The notes under the pieces are model-generated. The model was not told the DNA's origin. It did not search any database and saw only the letters and a program-made list of their open reading frames with translations. A program made the position numbers and the translations under genes. A stretch of 64,000 nt of DNA from Anarhynchus alexandrinus (taxonomy: Eukaryota > Chordata > Aves > Charadriiformes > Charadriidae): the NCBI GenBank assembly GCA_008711295.1, contig VUYV01000011.1, forward strand, positions 3,936,065 through 4,000,064, in the 5' to 3' direction. This document shows positions 27,001 to 42,000 of the stretch, piece after piece (the first letter of the stretch is position 1; each line of letters starts with the position of its first letter).

Positions 27001-30000
27001 CAGCACACCCCTCACATGAAAGGCTTAAAAAGTACCCAGAAAAGTTATTTCGGCCAAAACCCACCTGCTTACTCACATACTCTCCCAGATTGTCTCCTAG
27101 TATTGAAAAAAACATCCATTTTAAAGAAAAACCATAAAAACATCTGAGAGAAGCAGGGGGCGGTTATCTGGACATCAGATGGTTATCTCTTCAGAGCGCT
27201 TGACAGGAAATTCCACAAGCTCTCACCACCCCGAACCTGCATGCTGGGTCTTACTGGACGTCTTTCTAGCTTGATTTAAGAAAAAGCTTCATGCATAAGC
27301 AGAGCAAATACAAATGCAAGAAGAACACATGCTCAAAGATTTCTGTTCATTTAAAATCAAAGTCAGAAAGTGACACATGGTGCTCTAGATGTCAGTCTAT
27401 GGCTATGCCTAAAGCTGTTGCTTAGAGCTTCCTCTTGCAGTACATCACATCAAATGTGTAAGCCATCAACCAAATGGAAAACCTTTCTAGAAACAGCAAA
27501 TTAAATTTTTTTTTGAGAATTATTCCAACATCTAAATTCAAACAGATGCAGAAGCACTTGCTCTGCAGTTATTTGGAGGCAGGTTTCTCAGCTTTCCAAA
27601 ATACTCATGTAGTATCCTCTTAGAAAACTTACATTGAGATAGATCTGAGCAAAATTGGTGAATCGATTTGTGCTGGCCAGTATGAACTGTGCTTCACTGA
27701 GCTACCATTCAGCGAGTGAAGTGCTGTTACAGTGCAGGAGAGGGGGAAAAAGAGACTTCAGTTTAAGTTTCATTCACACGTACAGAACACTGATTTCATA
27801 TATTTTACCATTCAGCTTCTTCAAGACTCAGCTGGTGACAACCTTGCCCCTAAAGCCTAGAGATTCACAGTTTAGGTTGTTTTTAAAAAATTGTTTCTGT
27901 AAATAATGAATGTTGATACAACAGAAAAACTGATTTTTCCTCTAAACCTTCAGACTACAGTCATCTCAACCTTACTCCTAACTCTGCAGACACAACTGTC
28001 TTATACGAGATAGTGTCCCTTGAACTCCATGATAATACAGTACGGGTTTCCAGCAGCTTTAGACACAAGCAGCATGGGAATCATGTGCATTTTGTAGACC
28101 TGCCAGACGGGCCACTTTTTAGACACCTATATCAGTCAGACATGTGAGAAGCACTTGGCACACAAGTGTCATTAAAATGTGTGCATACCAGTCACCTACA
28201 TCACATGAGGAAAGGCCGAGTGCTGGGTTTGTTCAGCCTTAATAAAAGAAGGCTAAAAGGAGCAGGGGATCTTATTGCTCAACTACCTACTGGGAGGGCA
28301 AAGGGAAGATGGAGCCAGACCTTTCTCAGCAATGCACACCAAAATGGCAAAGGTCGATTCCAGTTACATGTATCTGGAAATCTTTTTCACATGATAGTGG
28401 TCAAACCCTGGAACAGGATCCAGGGAGGCTGCGGAAGTTGGCCCTCTAAGCAGGCATAAACTGGAAACTTTCGGAGGTCCCTTCTAACCCAAGTGATCCT
28501 ATGAAGCATCACGGCCAAGAACATGGGTATGAACTTTTACTACTGGTACCCTGTGTCCAAAACCAAGCTGACAGGACCCACAGCTGATAATTCACGAACA
28601 TGAGTTAAATTTGTTTTCACAGAGGTGGTCACTACATTCAGCTCCTGCCCAGCCACATGGGAAACGACTCCTGAACTCTGCTCTCTCCAGCCTAGCATGT
28701 TAAAGTAAACCACCATCAGTTTTCAGGTCACTTTAATGTGCTGGGTTGCAAGTTAAGGCAATTTAGGGGTTGCCTCTTCGAGGTTCAGCTGTCCATGCCA
28801 TGAAACTAGTAGCATCTGGAAGAAGGATAGTATCCCGCTTAGCTGCTGGAGGTTAATACCTTCGAGCTCTATAGGCTTGGAAGCATTATTGTCTCATTCT
28901 GGAGCGCGCCAACATACAGTTATACAGGTAAGGATAGTATGTGTAGATTAAGGGCAAAAGGCTGTAATGGCCCTGTCAGTGCCAAAGGGACCTATCTGCT
29001 TCATTATTAACACTAAGTCAAGAAATTTCAGAATACTCTTAAAGTCCTAAAACAGTATCCAGGTGACCTAAGTTTGAATCCCTTGTCTGCTACAAACTTC
29101 CCATCCTCCTCAACAAGTTACTTAAGAATTTGATTCTCAGATGTGAAATAATATTTCTCTGCTTCAAAGAGTAGTGTGACACACTCATCATATAGGAAAT
29201 GCTTATATACTCCAACTATCAAGGTCACAAAAGCTGGGAAATTAACTCCACATTCTGCACAGCGTGGACAAACACTGAACATGGGAAATGACTAAAACAA
29301 CAAAATATGAAACAGGAGGTTGCATGGGATATGTCACACTCTATCCCAGCAAAAGATGTCCACATGAGGGCAGTTTACTTTTTATTTTCTCAGTTTTATG
29401 GCGTATGGATGTGCTATACCAGTAGGTGATGGTTTGATCTCCCATTACAGTCATAACTAAACTGACAAGACCAAACTATTTCATCTTTATGATTCCCAAA
29501 CACATATTAAAAAAATAATAATAATTAAAAAAAAATCTACGCGAAATCAAGTGACTAGAGGATTGTACATGCTTTTCAGGTTGAGGTCTCACACATTTCT
29601 CCATGGAGCTACCCAGGCTTCCCACCTCACAGAACCCATCCGAGATGTCCCCAAGAGCAGGTTCTCAACCACCACCCGCAGCACGCTGCAAGTACAGCTA
29701 GCACCGCACGCAAGGCTGCACTTCTTGGCACCGCAGGGAAAGTGCGAACAGCCTCGCTGCAATGGCCCGGGGAAGTTGCCGCAGAGTTGCATCATCTTAA
29801 TGCCCACTGAAAGGATCTGGAAAGAATAGCTAGGAGTATAATAAGGATTTACTACTTCATTCACAGAATAAGGGGCAGGGAACTAGTGAAAAAGAAAACA
29901 ACTTATCAAGACCTGTACTTTAACATTTTACTTAAGCTGTCTGCGCTGCACTTCAGAGCTACTTATCCTTTATTTCTACAAGGTCCAGCAGAACAGAGCT

Positions 30001-33000
30001 CTCATTTGGCCTGAGCTGGAGGTGATTCTGCAAACACAGCATGCAGTCACTGCGCTATACGGTGCGCTAGGGAAGACCACCTTTCATCTGCACACAGATC
30101 CCATTTCATATTGGGACTGAATCCTTAGCTCTGATGCACTGGTCTCTGCATAGCCTGCAGGAAACAGTAATACATCTCCAAAACTTCACCTAAGGGCTCA
30201 GCTGCAACCTCAACAGGCAAGAGAACACAAGCAAAGGGCCAGTTCGAGCCAGGAAGGCTCGAAGGGAAGGAAGGTGTTGCTGTGCTTGGTGAGCAGCTGG
30301 GAAAAGGGCACTGGCTTTCCTTGCAGTGTCTGCTGGCTCCTTCCTAGCTCCCACCATGGAAAGTTCTGCAGCTGCTGGGAGGAACCCATTCGCATAACAA
30401 AAGCGGCTTTCAAAAGCAGTACGGGAGGGTGGAAAGAATAAGAGAAAACCCCAAAGCCAGAAGCTACACTGACAGCTAGTTAGTTTTTTTCAGCGTTGCC
30501 TAAAAGTCTCAGGTGAGGATCAGGGCTCCAACATGTTACGTAGAATATAAACACCAGTGTCTCCCATTACTTTCCTGCTGGCTAAAGAACACGGGTTAAA
30601 AAAAAAATCACGCGAGAAACAACTTTAGCACACCCTCGAGCACATTATTAGGACTCTCATATAATTAAGTTCTCAGCTGTGCAATAAGTGAGCTTGAGGC
30701 ATAAAAGGTATTTAGGAGCTTTTAGGAGCCTGAACTCCCACAGATTTCAACTGGGATTTAGGCACCCAAGTATCCCTCTGGATCTGTGATTCAATCCCTG
30801 ATCTTTCACTTCATTAGCTGTGGAAATCAAGATGATACTTCCCTACCTGCTGAGCTGTTACACAGACTTATTTCATTGTAAAGGGTGCACTCAAAAACAT
30901 ACTGATGGGCACCATAAGAGATGTTAACCAATTAAACAGGGAAAGGCCCTTGGAGTTTGAGCTGTAATTCCAGGGAAAAGAAAGCACCAGGCTGCTGGCG
31001 AAAGACTCCCAAAAGGGAAACACGGGACAGCTGCAATGAAAAGTCTACTCTATATATGTATTTTTTATTTTCTTAAAATCTGCCTTTAAGTGTTAAGCTT
31101 CTCATGCAAGACTATTGTTCCTTTGAAGCATTGGAAACTTTCAGAGTTAGAAATCAGAGGCTGATATTTTTGATCTATAAACACCTAGCTTGTGAATGTT
31201 ACGCAGCCTCCATCGGTTGTAAGACAAAATCCAAAAGGATAAAATAAATTTTGGCCTCTTTAAATCAAACAAAGGAGGAAAGGAAGCATCATCACCCCCC
31301 GCTTCCTTTCAGTAGGACCAGGCTTACCCCTAAAGATTTTAATAGTGGCAAAACAGTTTTGTATTTCAGCCAAACCAGTTATGGAAACTGCAAAATGGGT
31401 CAGTTTCTCTTACAAACAGGACTAAAATTGGGAGAGAGATGTCAGCTTACAGCATATTTCAGTACCACTAACTTTTTAGTGCAGTAAGCACAAACACGGT
31501 CCTCACGTTCCTGAACACTTTAGGAGGAATAACCTACCCAGTAAAAGAGTTCAGCATACAGCTCATCACAGCCGCTCTGTTACAGAAAATCCCCCATCCA
31601 TCTCTGAACACTAAATTCTTTGCTTTTCTGCTTAATGTTACTCTTCTGGGTAAAAAAGAATTCAAGGCCCAGAGACATATTATTTTTGCGTAATAAAGTT
31701 ATACATATGGATTCAACTTAGCTAGGAAATGTCAACTTAAGGCTTGTCTTCATGAGGAAATTTACTGTAACTAGTCTACCAGTATAATTATATTGCTGTA
31801 GTTCTACTGGTAAAATTCCCCTGTTGAGCCTTATTCATAACAACAGCCGCCTTTATGGTTTATTTTTGTCGACTACGCCAAAAAAGGCCCCTGCTCCAGA
31901 AAGGCCACAACAATTCACGGGGGAGGAAGGGAAGGAGCTATGCCACTGCAACTACAGCGGTAGAAAGAATAACAGTATGGAAATGGTAGTGTTTCCCTAT
32001 ACTAATAATTTGCTACAAAAAAAAAAAAATAATTATGTAAGAAAACTTTACGGTACATCAGATATCATTGCAGGTAAGGTATGTGCCAGGTTTATGCCAC
32101 ATTTCATAGCTTTGTTAAAGTTCCCCAAGCCGGACACTGCCCTGCATCAGCACTTCCATGTGCATCCTTTTGTTCTCGCCTTCTCCCTGGCTGTTGCAGC
32201 GCATTTCCCAGGCGCAGGCTCTTTCCCCCATGCCCTTACAGGAGCGATGCCTCACAGCCCAGCCACTGTCCCGAGTCCCTGGACAGAGCACTGACCCTCC
32301 AAAACAAATGGGTGTTATGTTTAACACAACCCCTCCAGTTTACAGTTTGCATCTTCAGGGACAAGAGATAGCTGAAAAGCAAACAACTTCCTTCGTAAAA
32401 GGGATTTTAAAACAATTGTCCTTCACTTCGGCAGTGCAAGAATGCCGAGCTAGACAAAACAATGAGCCATCTGTGCACTCTTCCCTCCTTCCCTTGTCTC
32501 TACCCTCTGGGCTTAAATCAGAGCTCCCCGAGAATGGCAGAGTCCCCCTTTACCTCCGCCCACCCTGCTTACATCCTGCAAAAAACAGTTTTCTGGCTGT
32601 CTCTTTTTTTGCTTTTTGTTCTTAGAGCCCTTGCAAAATCTTCCTTTAAACCTCAGCCCTTTGTCAGGTGGTATCCCATCTACCCAGCTTTGTCAAGTGA
32701 TCAAAAAATGCCTCCCACCAGACTATCTGTTCCTTGTTTACCATCCCTGGAGGCAGAGTGGCACTCAGGAGCCCTGGCCACCCCTTTGTCCAAGGAAGGG
32801 AATACCATCTGAATGGGGGACCACCAAAGATTTGCAGCCCTCTTTTGTTAGCCTGGTGTCACTGCCTGTTGGGCCTCAATTCAAAATTGAGATGACAGTA
32901 GAGAGGCAGCCGAGTTTGGTAATTGCCATGGAGTTTCCAGCTTAGGAGAGAGAAATACCAACAGCTCAAATTTTCAAATAAAACTGGTCATTTTATTACC

Positions 33001-36000
33001 AGTGGTAGTTTGTGGTTACCAGTTGTAACCACTGTCCCATCAAGGAACACAGACTATTCCAGTACTAGTCAGGAAGGCGTGCTCCCAACGCTAAATCTGC
33101 ATTGAGGAAAAAAAGGGGATTAGGTCTGAATAACAGCATTCAGATGCATCTCTTCAAACATTCATTTTGTTAGTATCATTATTCCAGCAAGCAAAGGGAT
33201 AAAAAAGTCAACCCTCCTTTGATCTCACAGCCGGAATGGCCACACAGCTCAAAAAATGCTTTTACCTTCACGTCCCACTGAAAAAAAACTCACTATCTTT
33301 TAATTCTTGCTTTTTAGAACATCCTAAAGAGATCTTTATCACGTAAAACAATCTTTCACTAGAAGACCCAACTTTGATCCCCAGTCGCTCCTCTTCCCGG
33401 CAGGCTGAACTCGCCGGGAGAGCAGAGCCTGCAAGCTCTCCCACGTCATTCACCACTACCACAGCTGGGAGATGAGAGTAAGGAAGCCCTGTCTTGGGCC
33501 AACTCTCCTCCCATACGCCAAGATCATAAACGTTGAAGTTCTGCTGACAAAAAGAAATCATCCGGTTTGAATACCATGCCCCTTCCTCTGCATGGCAGCA
33601 AGAGGCTCATCTTACCAGGATGCACGTGCACATGTGCTACTGAACAGGACGTGGGGCTTGCTGTCAGTAACACTCAGCTATAAACCTACTTCCAATCTTT
33701 TTCCTTTTTTTTTATTGAAAACAGTCCTTCTTGTAAATTGAACTACTGTGCTGCAAACGTTAAACGAACTTCCTTCAATGCTTAAGAAAAAAATTTCAAG
33801 TCTAGCACAGTTCAAGCATGCTCTCATCCCACAATCTCCGCACGCAAACACAGATACACCGCAGCGGACTTCTCTCTGTAGGTGGCCTACATCTTTCATA
33901 TTATTAACGGTGCTAACTACCTCCAACAAATGACATTTGGAAGCCAAGTGCACTCTGCCTGGGAGGAGGGGAAAAAAAAGATTTCCCCATGGTGACCATA
34001 GCTTCAAGGGAGGTCTGCCTCCAGCAGAGAAACGCAAGTCTTAGCCCTGGTGCATTGCCTTAGTCTTTGGAAGGACACCGTCAATGGGGCATGTAAATAA
34101 GCATGACGCTTGGTTTAACTGTTTTTTGCCTGGGAAATTGGGAATTGAACCTTACACAATCACAGTTCTGCACGTGCTTCTTTAAAATGTCCTCACAATT
34201 TTTTGGTCAATTTCAATCATGTCCTTCAAATGAAGAGTTGTCCCCAAATACCACATTTCTACAAAGTAGGCAGAAATAAACAGCCAGACAGAAGAGAATG
34301 ATCTACAGGCACTCCCAATAAACAAGTTTCAGTAGAAGCACAACTGTATTTCTAGGTACCAGAGAATCCACACAGGTGAGACCTGCTAAAAGTACCCTCA
34401 TTTTGAGAAAGCTCAGTCTAACTCATATCTTTATAGACATGAAAAAAATCAAACCACAAGACAAATTCATTACAAAAACCCAGATCTTACTGGGCTCCTG
34501 CAACTAGACCACTCATTTCAACTCTGACGGATTCTCAAATAAGCTATCATTAAAAGGAGATGCTTTTTTGTCACAGAACTCCCTAATTCTGTGGCCTCTC
34601 CCTTCCCACTCTGTCATCAAACTTCCTCTCCCCTCTGTCTCAGAAAAAAGACCAACTTGAAAAATAAGCATTACATTTGGGGTCAATCTCTGATAGACAA
34701 ACAAGAGACCTAGGAAGAAAAAGGAAGTTGAGACTTTGGTGCCCATCTTGGACTCTCCCTCCTCCAAGTACCTGCTCTTGTACCTACTTCCTAAACTGAC
34801 GCTTCCCAATGTCCTCTTCCATGTCATTCCCTTTAGCTGGGGCAGATGGTCCACCTCCAGCAACAGTACACAGAAGAAACATTTCTTCAGAGCACTGGCT
34901 AGAGCTCAGTTCCCACGGATGAAGCCATGGCAACATGACGCAGGAAGATATGGAGACCTGAAAAAAAGCTCCTCAGGGTGACCATAAATCTCCAGAATTT
35001 CATAGCTGTGGTGGCTGCTCCCCACAACCAACCCATCACAGTCACACCTCTCAAAAATCTGACCCAGGAGCAGAACCACTATTTCCTGATGCTCAACTTG
35101 AGGATGTATCCCAGAAACTCAACATCACTTCCCTATTCTATATGCTGAAGTTGCTACTAGGCTGCCAGCACTGGCACAGCAGGTGTCCTTTGACTTCAGG
35201 ACTAATAGCCTAGCAAAACAAAATGAGGGTGAGGAGTATTTGCATGCCTGTACTATTATTTAAGAAAGTCCTTGGTTTCTTCTTCATGAAGTATGCTTCA
35301 ATCCCACTCTTGGAAGAAACTGGACACCATATAAGGTGGAATAAAACCTTCAGGTTTTAATAATTTTCCTTAAATTTCAGGCTCAACTTCCAAACTAAAC
35401 TGATTTCATAAAATCATAGAATGGTTTGGGTTAGAAGGGACCTTAAAGATTGTCTAGTTTCAACCCCTCGGCATGGGCAGGGTCACCTTCCACTAGACCA
35501 CGTTACTGAAAGCACCATCCAACCTGGCCTTGATCTTTCATCTTGCCAAGATAGACATGCTGAACTCTATAAAAGCTGTTTCAAAATCTTATCTGAAATA
35601 TGGATCCACAACTAACACAACCCCTCTCTAATTTACTGTCTTCCCAAAGGGCCTTTATTTTATTGCATTTTCATGAAAACAAAGAGGGGCAGAGTCAGTC
35701 TCCACCATTTTAAAAGTGTTCACTGTCACCTTGGAGTTGGTGTAATATTTCAGCCGTGCTTTAGGCATGTGGCTTATAAAGCACTTAGGGACCCATTAAA
35801 TACCAAAATTTAAGGCTAAAGGCTGGCAAGCTGAGGGCAGTGAGCTTTAAAATTTATGAAAGGCTACAGAACTAAGAGGCCACTAAAGTGACAGCTGTCA
35901 GCACCACTCCATCCTACATTCATGCAGGCTCAAAGGAGAAGCCAGCACACACTCAAAAGAAAGAGAGCACTCGTTCCAACTTTCAGGCTATTTTCTAAAT

Positions 36001-39000
36001 ACTCTTTTCAAACGCCTTTCATACTCGGAAAAAACCTTCCAGAAAACATCCACCCCTCTGCAAGCCTTGCATTTGTTACCTGATCCAGTTTTGCGCTCCT
36101 TTTTCTTCCTCCCAGCTCTAACAAGCATCCTTGCCCTTTTACAAGTTAAGGTCATTCAGAGGATCTATACAAGCAAGCAGAACACAAGCTGGACTGGAGA
36201 TCTTGAAAGGCTCATGCTTACCCTCACCTTTAATAGGGAGGCACCACCCACAGAGACAACACGTTATCCCGGCATGCACCGCTCCCTCCTGATCCAAATG
36301 GTAAGTAGCACAAATCAAAAGGACCACAGCAAGTTGGAACCTGTTGTCTCGGCGGGTGGTACCCTGCATCTGTATCAGAGATGAAGGCAGCTGTAATCTC
36401 TTCGGTTTTATGCAAATGGGATGCTGCGCTTTGGCTTCTGGCTAGCTGCCAGGACAGAAAAAAAAACCAAACCAAAACAAAAAACGCCACCCTTGTCAAT
36501 ATGAAGTTTGTGTAGATCAGGAAACCCAATTATTGGAATTTGCATAAAAAGCTAAACAACAAAACACAGTTGGCATGTTTCTTCTCAGGATGTGGGAAGG
36601 CCACAAATACAAATCTTATCTCTTAACCTAGCCATAATTTAAGTTTTGCTTTCTATTGTGGCTCTGAATTACAACCTTGCAATTTTAATACAAATAAGAC
36701 TATTCAAGGTTTGCAGGAATACTATTGCATCATGGTTCTTATTTTCCACATGCTTTTTAAACTGTTAACAAAAAGGGTGAGCACTCAAACTACAGGAACA
36801 GTTAATTGGAGATTGAGCCTTGGCCTCACAACGAACTGGAGATAAAAGTCAGTCTGGTAAAAACACACATCGCTTCCTCGCTCTCTGGACAGCCCTGCAA
36901 ACCCCTGTGCCAGCACAATCCAGGGCTGGAGCACACCATGGTGCCGCAGTAGCTGAAGCTGGCACTGTCACGGATGCAGTCCGAGCCCAGCTACACTTGC
37001 TGACACAGCCTTCCTCAGGCACCCGTTCTCCACGTAGGCAGATGCCACAGGAAGGATCAGGTGCCTGTGCCCTGGCCATGCTGACGGCCTGGCATAGGAG
37101 CATGAATCTGCAATTGGCAGCTGAGGCACCGCGCTTTGCGCAGACGCGTGGGGACACGTTCCCTGCTGCTGGTTTTGCTGTGGGACAGTAGCTGCCAGCA
37201 AGGGGTGGAAAAGGGATTAGGACCTGTCTCCTCTCCCACAGCCTCACCGGCCACACGCTCCCTGCCAGTGTGCTCACATGCTACACATGCACTCGTTGCT
37301 GCAGTACACAATCCTTCTTTCAGAAAGCACGAACAGCCCAAAAAAAGGCTCTGCTCTAACCCTGCTGAATAGATTCAAGAAGTTACACATCAGTTTTGAT
37401 TTTAAAGTAGATAGAAAAAGTTAAAAACAGAGAGTAACTTGCAAAAATGTCCCGGAAGAATTTCTGCTGCCACTCAAGTTGTGCAACATGCTCGACTGGA
37501 GAGACTTATTTCCATGCAAGCAGCTTGGCATGAAATCCCACTGAAAGGCTTGCGGTTCCCTAACGCTGTCATGACGTCATGATTTAGGATTTTTAGAGCA
37601 ATCAGCCCAGCACAGCTGGTGTCATGGTTGCCATTATACCATGAAACACTGAGTGGTTTTAAATGAAAAAGGTTTCCCTGTTTGAAATGCTTAGATTTCT
37701 TCCATCTTATTCTGTGGATTCTTAAAACCAGACCAGTTCTGTAAGCAGAGAATAGCTGATATTTAAGCAGAGCAGGAAATAGTGCTGCTTTAACTGAAAA
37801 TAAATCTGTCAACAAGGAGGCACAGACTCCACTTCAGACTTTTCAGGTTCTTATTAAAAAATATAAATTAAAGTCAACATTTTCACGTTACTTGCTACAT
37901 CTGTTTGCTATTCCATTATAAATAAAAATATAGGGGCCTCCAATTCAGTGTTGGTTCACTCAAAATCAAAAAGTCCTTTTCATTTAATACTACATTATAA
38001 TTGGTCTAGATTGTACTGTATTACCAGAAGAGGTCCATGAGAAATAAGCTATGCATTACCCAAAGTCAAGCTGAGAGACTAAAAAGGCCTTTGCAGTGTA
38101 CTATCCTTCCCTTTCTGAAGGATGAAGGACAGCAAAGTCATGGAAGCACATCTCCAATATAAGAACCTTTCCAGCTGATACGAGCAGGTCCAGTGCTGCA
38201 CTCTTTGCAGAGCGAGTTGGGAAACAAACAAAAAACACCAAAAACTAACCCTTATCTCCAGAGGCCAGGGCAGTTGAGCAGAGGAGGAAATCTTCTAAAG
38301 GTTTAAACAACTCCCCTGTCACCTCACACTCCCACCAACACACTTTACCTGGGACAGCAGAGTCCCACAGTGCTTCAAGCAACAAAGAGACCAACAGTCA
38401 TTTTCTTAAACAAGGGCTTTATTAAATTCTCTGATGGAGAACAACAGCCTACGGAGCACGCAGGAAAATAACTACATTGCTGCAATGAGCACAGTGATGT
38501 GAGTTCACATGGCAATTGTGTTTCAAGAGTAGTTAGCAAACAGTAACTGCTGTTGGGAGCAAGAATTGATGGTGGGTGCTGAGCTCCTTTGAAAATCTTC
38601 TCTCTGCCTGTCTACAGTGCTCGCCTATCTTGTGATAACTTCAGGTTCAGTGTTTAAGAGATGTGTAAGTTTTGACAGCTTTACCACATGCATAATTGTG
38701 TATTAAGACTATCCGACATAAAGGCAGAGCCAACCTTCTCGACAGCACACATAGTATTAAGTTTTGTAGCTCCAAGAATGAGGCCAAAATAAAGGTAACA
38801 GACGACAGACAGCTGAACATCTCGGGGCGAGTGACACAAGGACACCCTGCTCTGGAGCCAGGAACACTGTCCCAGCCACACAGAGAGCGGGGAAACACGC
38901 ACATATACCCAGGGCACGGAAATCACTTTGATGGATCTGTGCAGGCGTGTGCTCAAGAGGTTGCAGCCAACATCCCCAAAGCAGCGCAGCAGCAAGGGCT

Positions 39001-42000
39001 CACCATTTGCTTGTACTGCTCAGCTGCAGCAGCCTCGGGCAGCGCAGTGCCGGGGGCAGCCGAGGCACACCGGTTCTCTAAGCCTCCTCCCAGGCTCACG
39101 TACACGCAGGGCACTCAGGAACTTTGCTCCTGCTTCACTTAGCAGGCCTTGGAAATCGCCTACAGCCTATATCTAGATATGGGGGGTTAATTCCTGTGCC
39201 CTACAACCAGCAAAAGGCATATTCCGCTATCTCAATCCAAATTTCCATACTAAACCATACGACAGCATGAAGAGTAAGGAGGTCTTGTGCCAGGAAGTTA
39301 TTTAAAGTGGTGACATTCCACCTGTGTGATATTTTCACTCCTCCACCCCACTCCACTCCACTACAGAAGAATAAAAGGTTTTGGTCTAGCTGACAGGTTG
39401 TGGGAGTGAGAATCCAGAGCATGTGCCAGGGCCAAGGAGGCTGTGTCCTTACCAATTTGCTGCTTCATTCATAAAAACACATCACCCTTCAGTCTTCAGC
39501 GAAGACCCTTATATCTACTCCCTGCTCTCACCCAAAACCATCAGGAAAGAGTTTCACCAAGAGAATAGTCTCACCATCCTCAAGCTGACAAGTCACCAAA
39601 GAGAGGAAGTCAGCAAAGCACTTACTCTCTCCAAAATTAGTCACATCGAAACAAGGCCAGCAAACACACGTCACCTAATCTTGGCAACCTCAGATTTTCA
39701 GTGGCAAAGGTGAAATATCATGATCTGAGAACAAAGGCACCACGTGAGGGCCTGCATGTCTGTGGTAGGAACTCCTGTAGAAGTGAGGGAACTTCATTTC
39801 TCTCCATTTCTTTCACTTGTCCTACCTTTCCTCTGCCCCAGCAACTAACTTCTAGCATTTGTTGCTAATAGATGTGTTGGTTAAATACCCCAGGCAGTTC
39901 TCTGTGACGCTAGGGTCCTGTATAAACTCCAGTCTTAAGAGACTTGTCTTCTGAAAAACAGTTCTGTAACCACAAACATGAGAAACTGCCTTGAGGACAT
40001 GGGTAAGGTTAAAGAAACTGTCTGACTGCTGCTGTTGCAAAAGAAGCACCTGGGTGAAAAAAACTGGTGACTGAATCTTAACCAAGAGAAACAAAAGAGG
40101 GAAAGCTTGGATGAACAAACTGGGGCCTTTGCTGCACCATTCATCAAGAACATTCAGCCTGTAACTATGAAATAGTGCAAAGACAGTTTCAATAAACAGG
40201 GACAGCAGAAACCTTCTGCCATTTCTGGCTGGTTAAAAGGCCATGTTCACAGCCTCAAGATCATGACAGCTTGGCTACTGCTACTCACTTTAACTGGAGT
40301 TAACGAACAAGGTCAGTAAAAGAAAAACAGGAATAAGGTTAGATCATGCTGCTTGTCTGGTCTAATACAAAATGCCTGCTAAAGACCAACAAGCTAAGAT
40401 AATAATTTAATTATTGGAGAAAAGGCAGTCAAACAATTAGAATTTTATGCTTCTGTTACACAGATTGGCATTTATACAGCAGCCACTGGGGTGGCAGTCC
40501 GCTGACAGTAACACTGCTGTGCCAGCAATAGGAAAAATGCCCTTACAGCAGTTTTCCAGAGGAAGGCATTTAACATGCACAGGGAGGGGTCAGGATTTAA
40601 GCATATGACCATAACAGACTACCAAGAGTGAAAAACACAACAAGACATTCAGTTAAAAAAAAAGTTTCCCGACCAGATTAAAAAAAAAAGTCACTCGACT
40701 TAACACGAACAAGGAAATGTATTGCATTCAAAGCCTGCAGAGGGGAACAGAGTAATTCTTCTACATCCAAGAACAGGCATACGTCACCCCTTGCGAGACC
40801 AAGGCTAGGCTATCCTCAGCAGAAAACCAGCTGTTCAAATAATAAGAACAGCAGGACAGGGTTTTACCTACGGCCCTCCAAAACGCAACACAAAACACAA
40901 CACGCAGCAACAAAACTTAAATGACACTTACTCGTGTACTCTGTTGTCTCCATACAAGTCACTTAACCCAAAGCTGACGTAGTGCCAGTGCTCAGGAACA
41001 TTCAGCGCTGGGTTTCCCAGGTTTCTGTACATGCTAACGTAGTCCAGAGGATCAGGTCCTCCCAACCTGCATTAAAAACAGAAAGATTCTTAGGTAAGTT
41101 AGTTTATTCAAGACAAATGGGAAGTCTCCACAGGTGCTACAAGGGGCTGGCTGTACAAAGACCTGCTTTAAAACATAGCTAGTGACAAAAATGAAATTAG
41201 CATGTTTGAGTTACATCTAAAAAAAAAAAAAAAATTTGAAGAGAAATGTTGGGTTAAGTCCAGAAAGCTTCAAGCACAAGCAGGCAAAGTGCATGTATGC
41301 AACATACTACAATGTTTCTAATGTTAAAGCATAAAAACCTCCAGAAAATCACATTAAAGCTTCCACAAAACACAAAGAAAATTGGAAAATTGTACTAGTA
41401 GAAGACCAATAGCTGTTACTGCACTGCAAGCTCTTAATTCGGTCCAGAGGCACATACCTCAACTAAAAAACAAAACAAAACAAAACCTGACACTATTCCT
41501 CAAAGCAGAATTTTAAATGGCTAAGTTTTGAGGAGAGTAATCCATACTTCTGAACATAAACATGATAGTAAAATAGTGGAGGAAAAAAACATTGATTCAG
41601 GAAAATTAGTACCAGAACTTCAAAAATACACTAGCTGCACTAATCAAGAATGAGTAAAAAGCATCATTGCAACCTCTGCTTCAACATCACCAAAACCTGC
41701 AGCCACCCTTCCCTGTCACAAGGCACAAGGAAGGGAGGCTGGTGTGCCAGCAGAGAGCACAGCACACTCCTCCTGCCGCTCACCATCACTTCTGCCCGCG
41801 CAGAGGCAGGCCAACCCCCCACCGAAGGAAGGAACATGCTAGACTGTTTTGGTCACTGTTCACCTTGTCAATCATAAAACACACAGGTAGAAGGATGCTA
41901 GAAGAGACAAGACATCAAACCACCTACCACAAGCATTTATGGAATAGCTTGAACAGCTGTTTAACGGTTTCCTGCCTCCAATTCACTTCTTCAAGTAAAA

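Larger units (their letters stand above)
20011..40931 (-). other. SUFU: SUFU intron 2
   Basis: This intron spans about 20.9 kb between exons 3 and 2. It contains CR1 fragments near 28.2 and 35.4 kb, MIR-like and older amniote repeats near 29.1, 30.7 and 31.7 kb, T/G- and A-rich simple sequence near 24.07 and 24.5 kb, and a small GC-rich islet at 25451-25505. The stretch 22740-23240 is AT-rich, repeat-poor and enhancer-like. GC-richer patches (31.9-32.9 kb, 36.8-37.3 kb, 38.8-39.15 kb) hold overlapping open frames that I do not accept as genes. Confidence 0.85.

Noticed and set aside
29066..29080. tRNA B-box-like GTTTGAATCCC
   Set aside because: No A box, acceptor stem or cloverleaf is visible; the word belongs to a MIR-like SINE remnant.
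36820..37341. Frames of 123, 142 and 94 codons on both strands
   Set aside because: Mutually overlapping on opposite strands, Ala/Cys-rich, with no recognisable family.
38696..39142. 148-codon plus-strand frame
   Set aside because: Composition changes abruptly within the frame, an opposite-strand frame overlaps it, and no domain is seen. It lies in SUFU intron 2.
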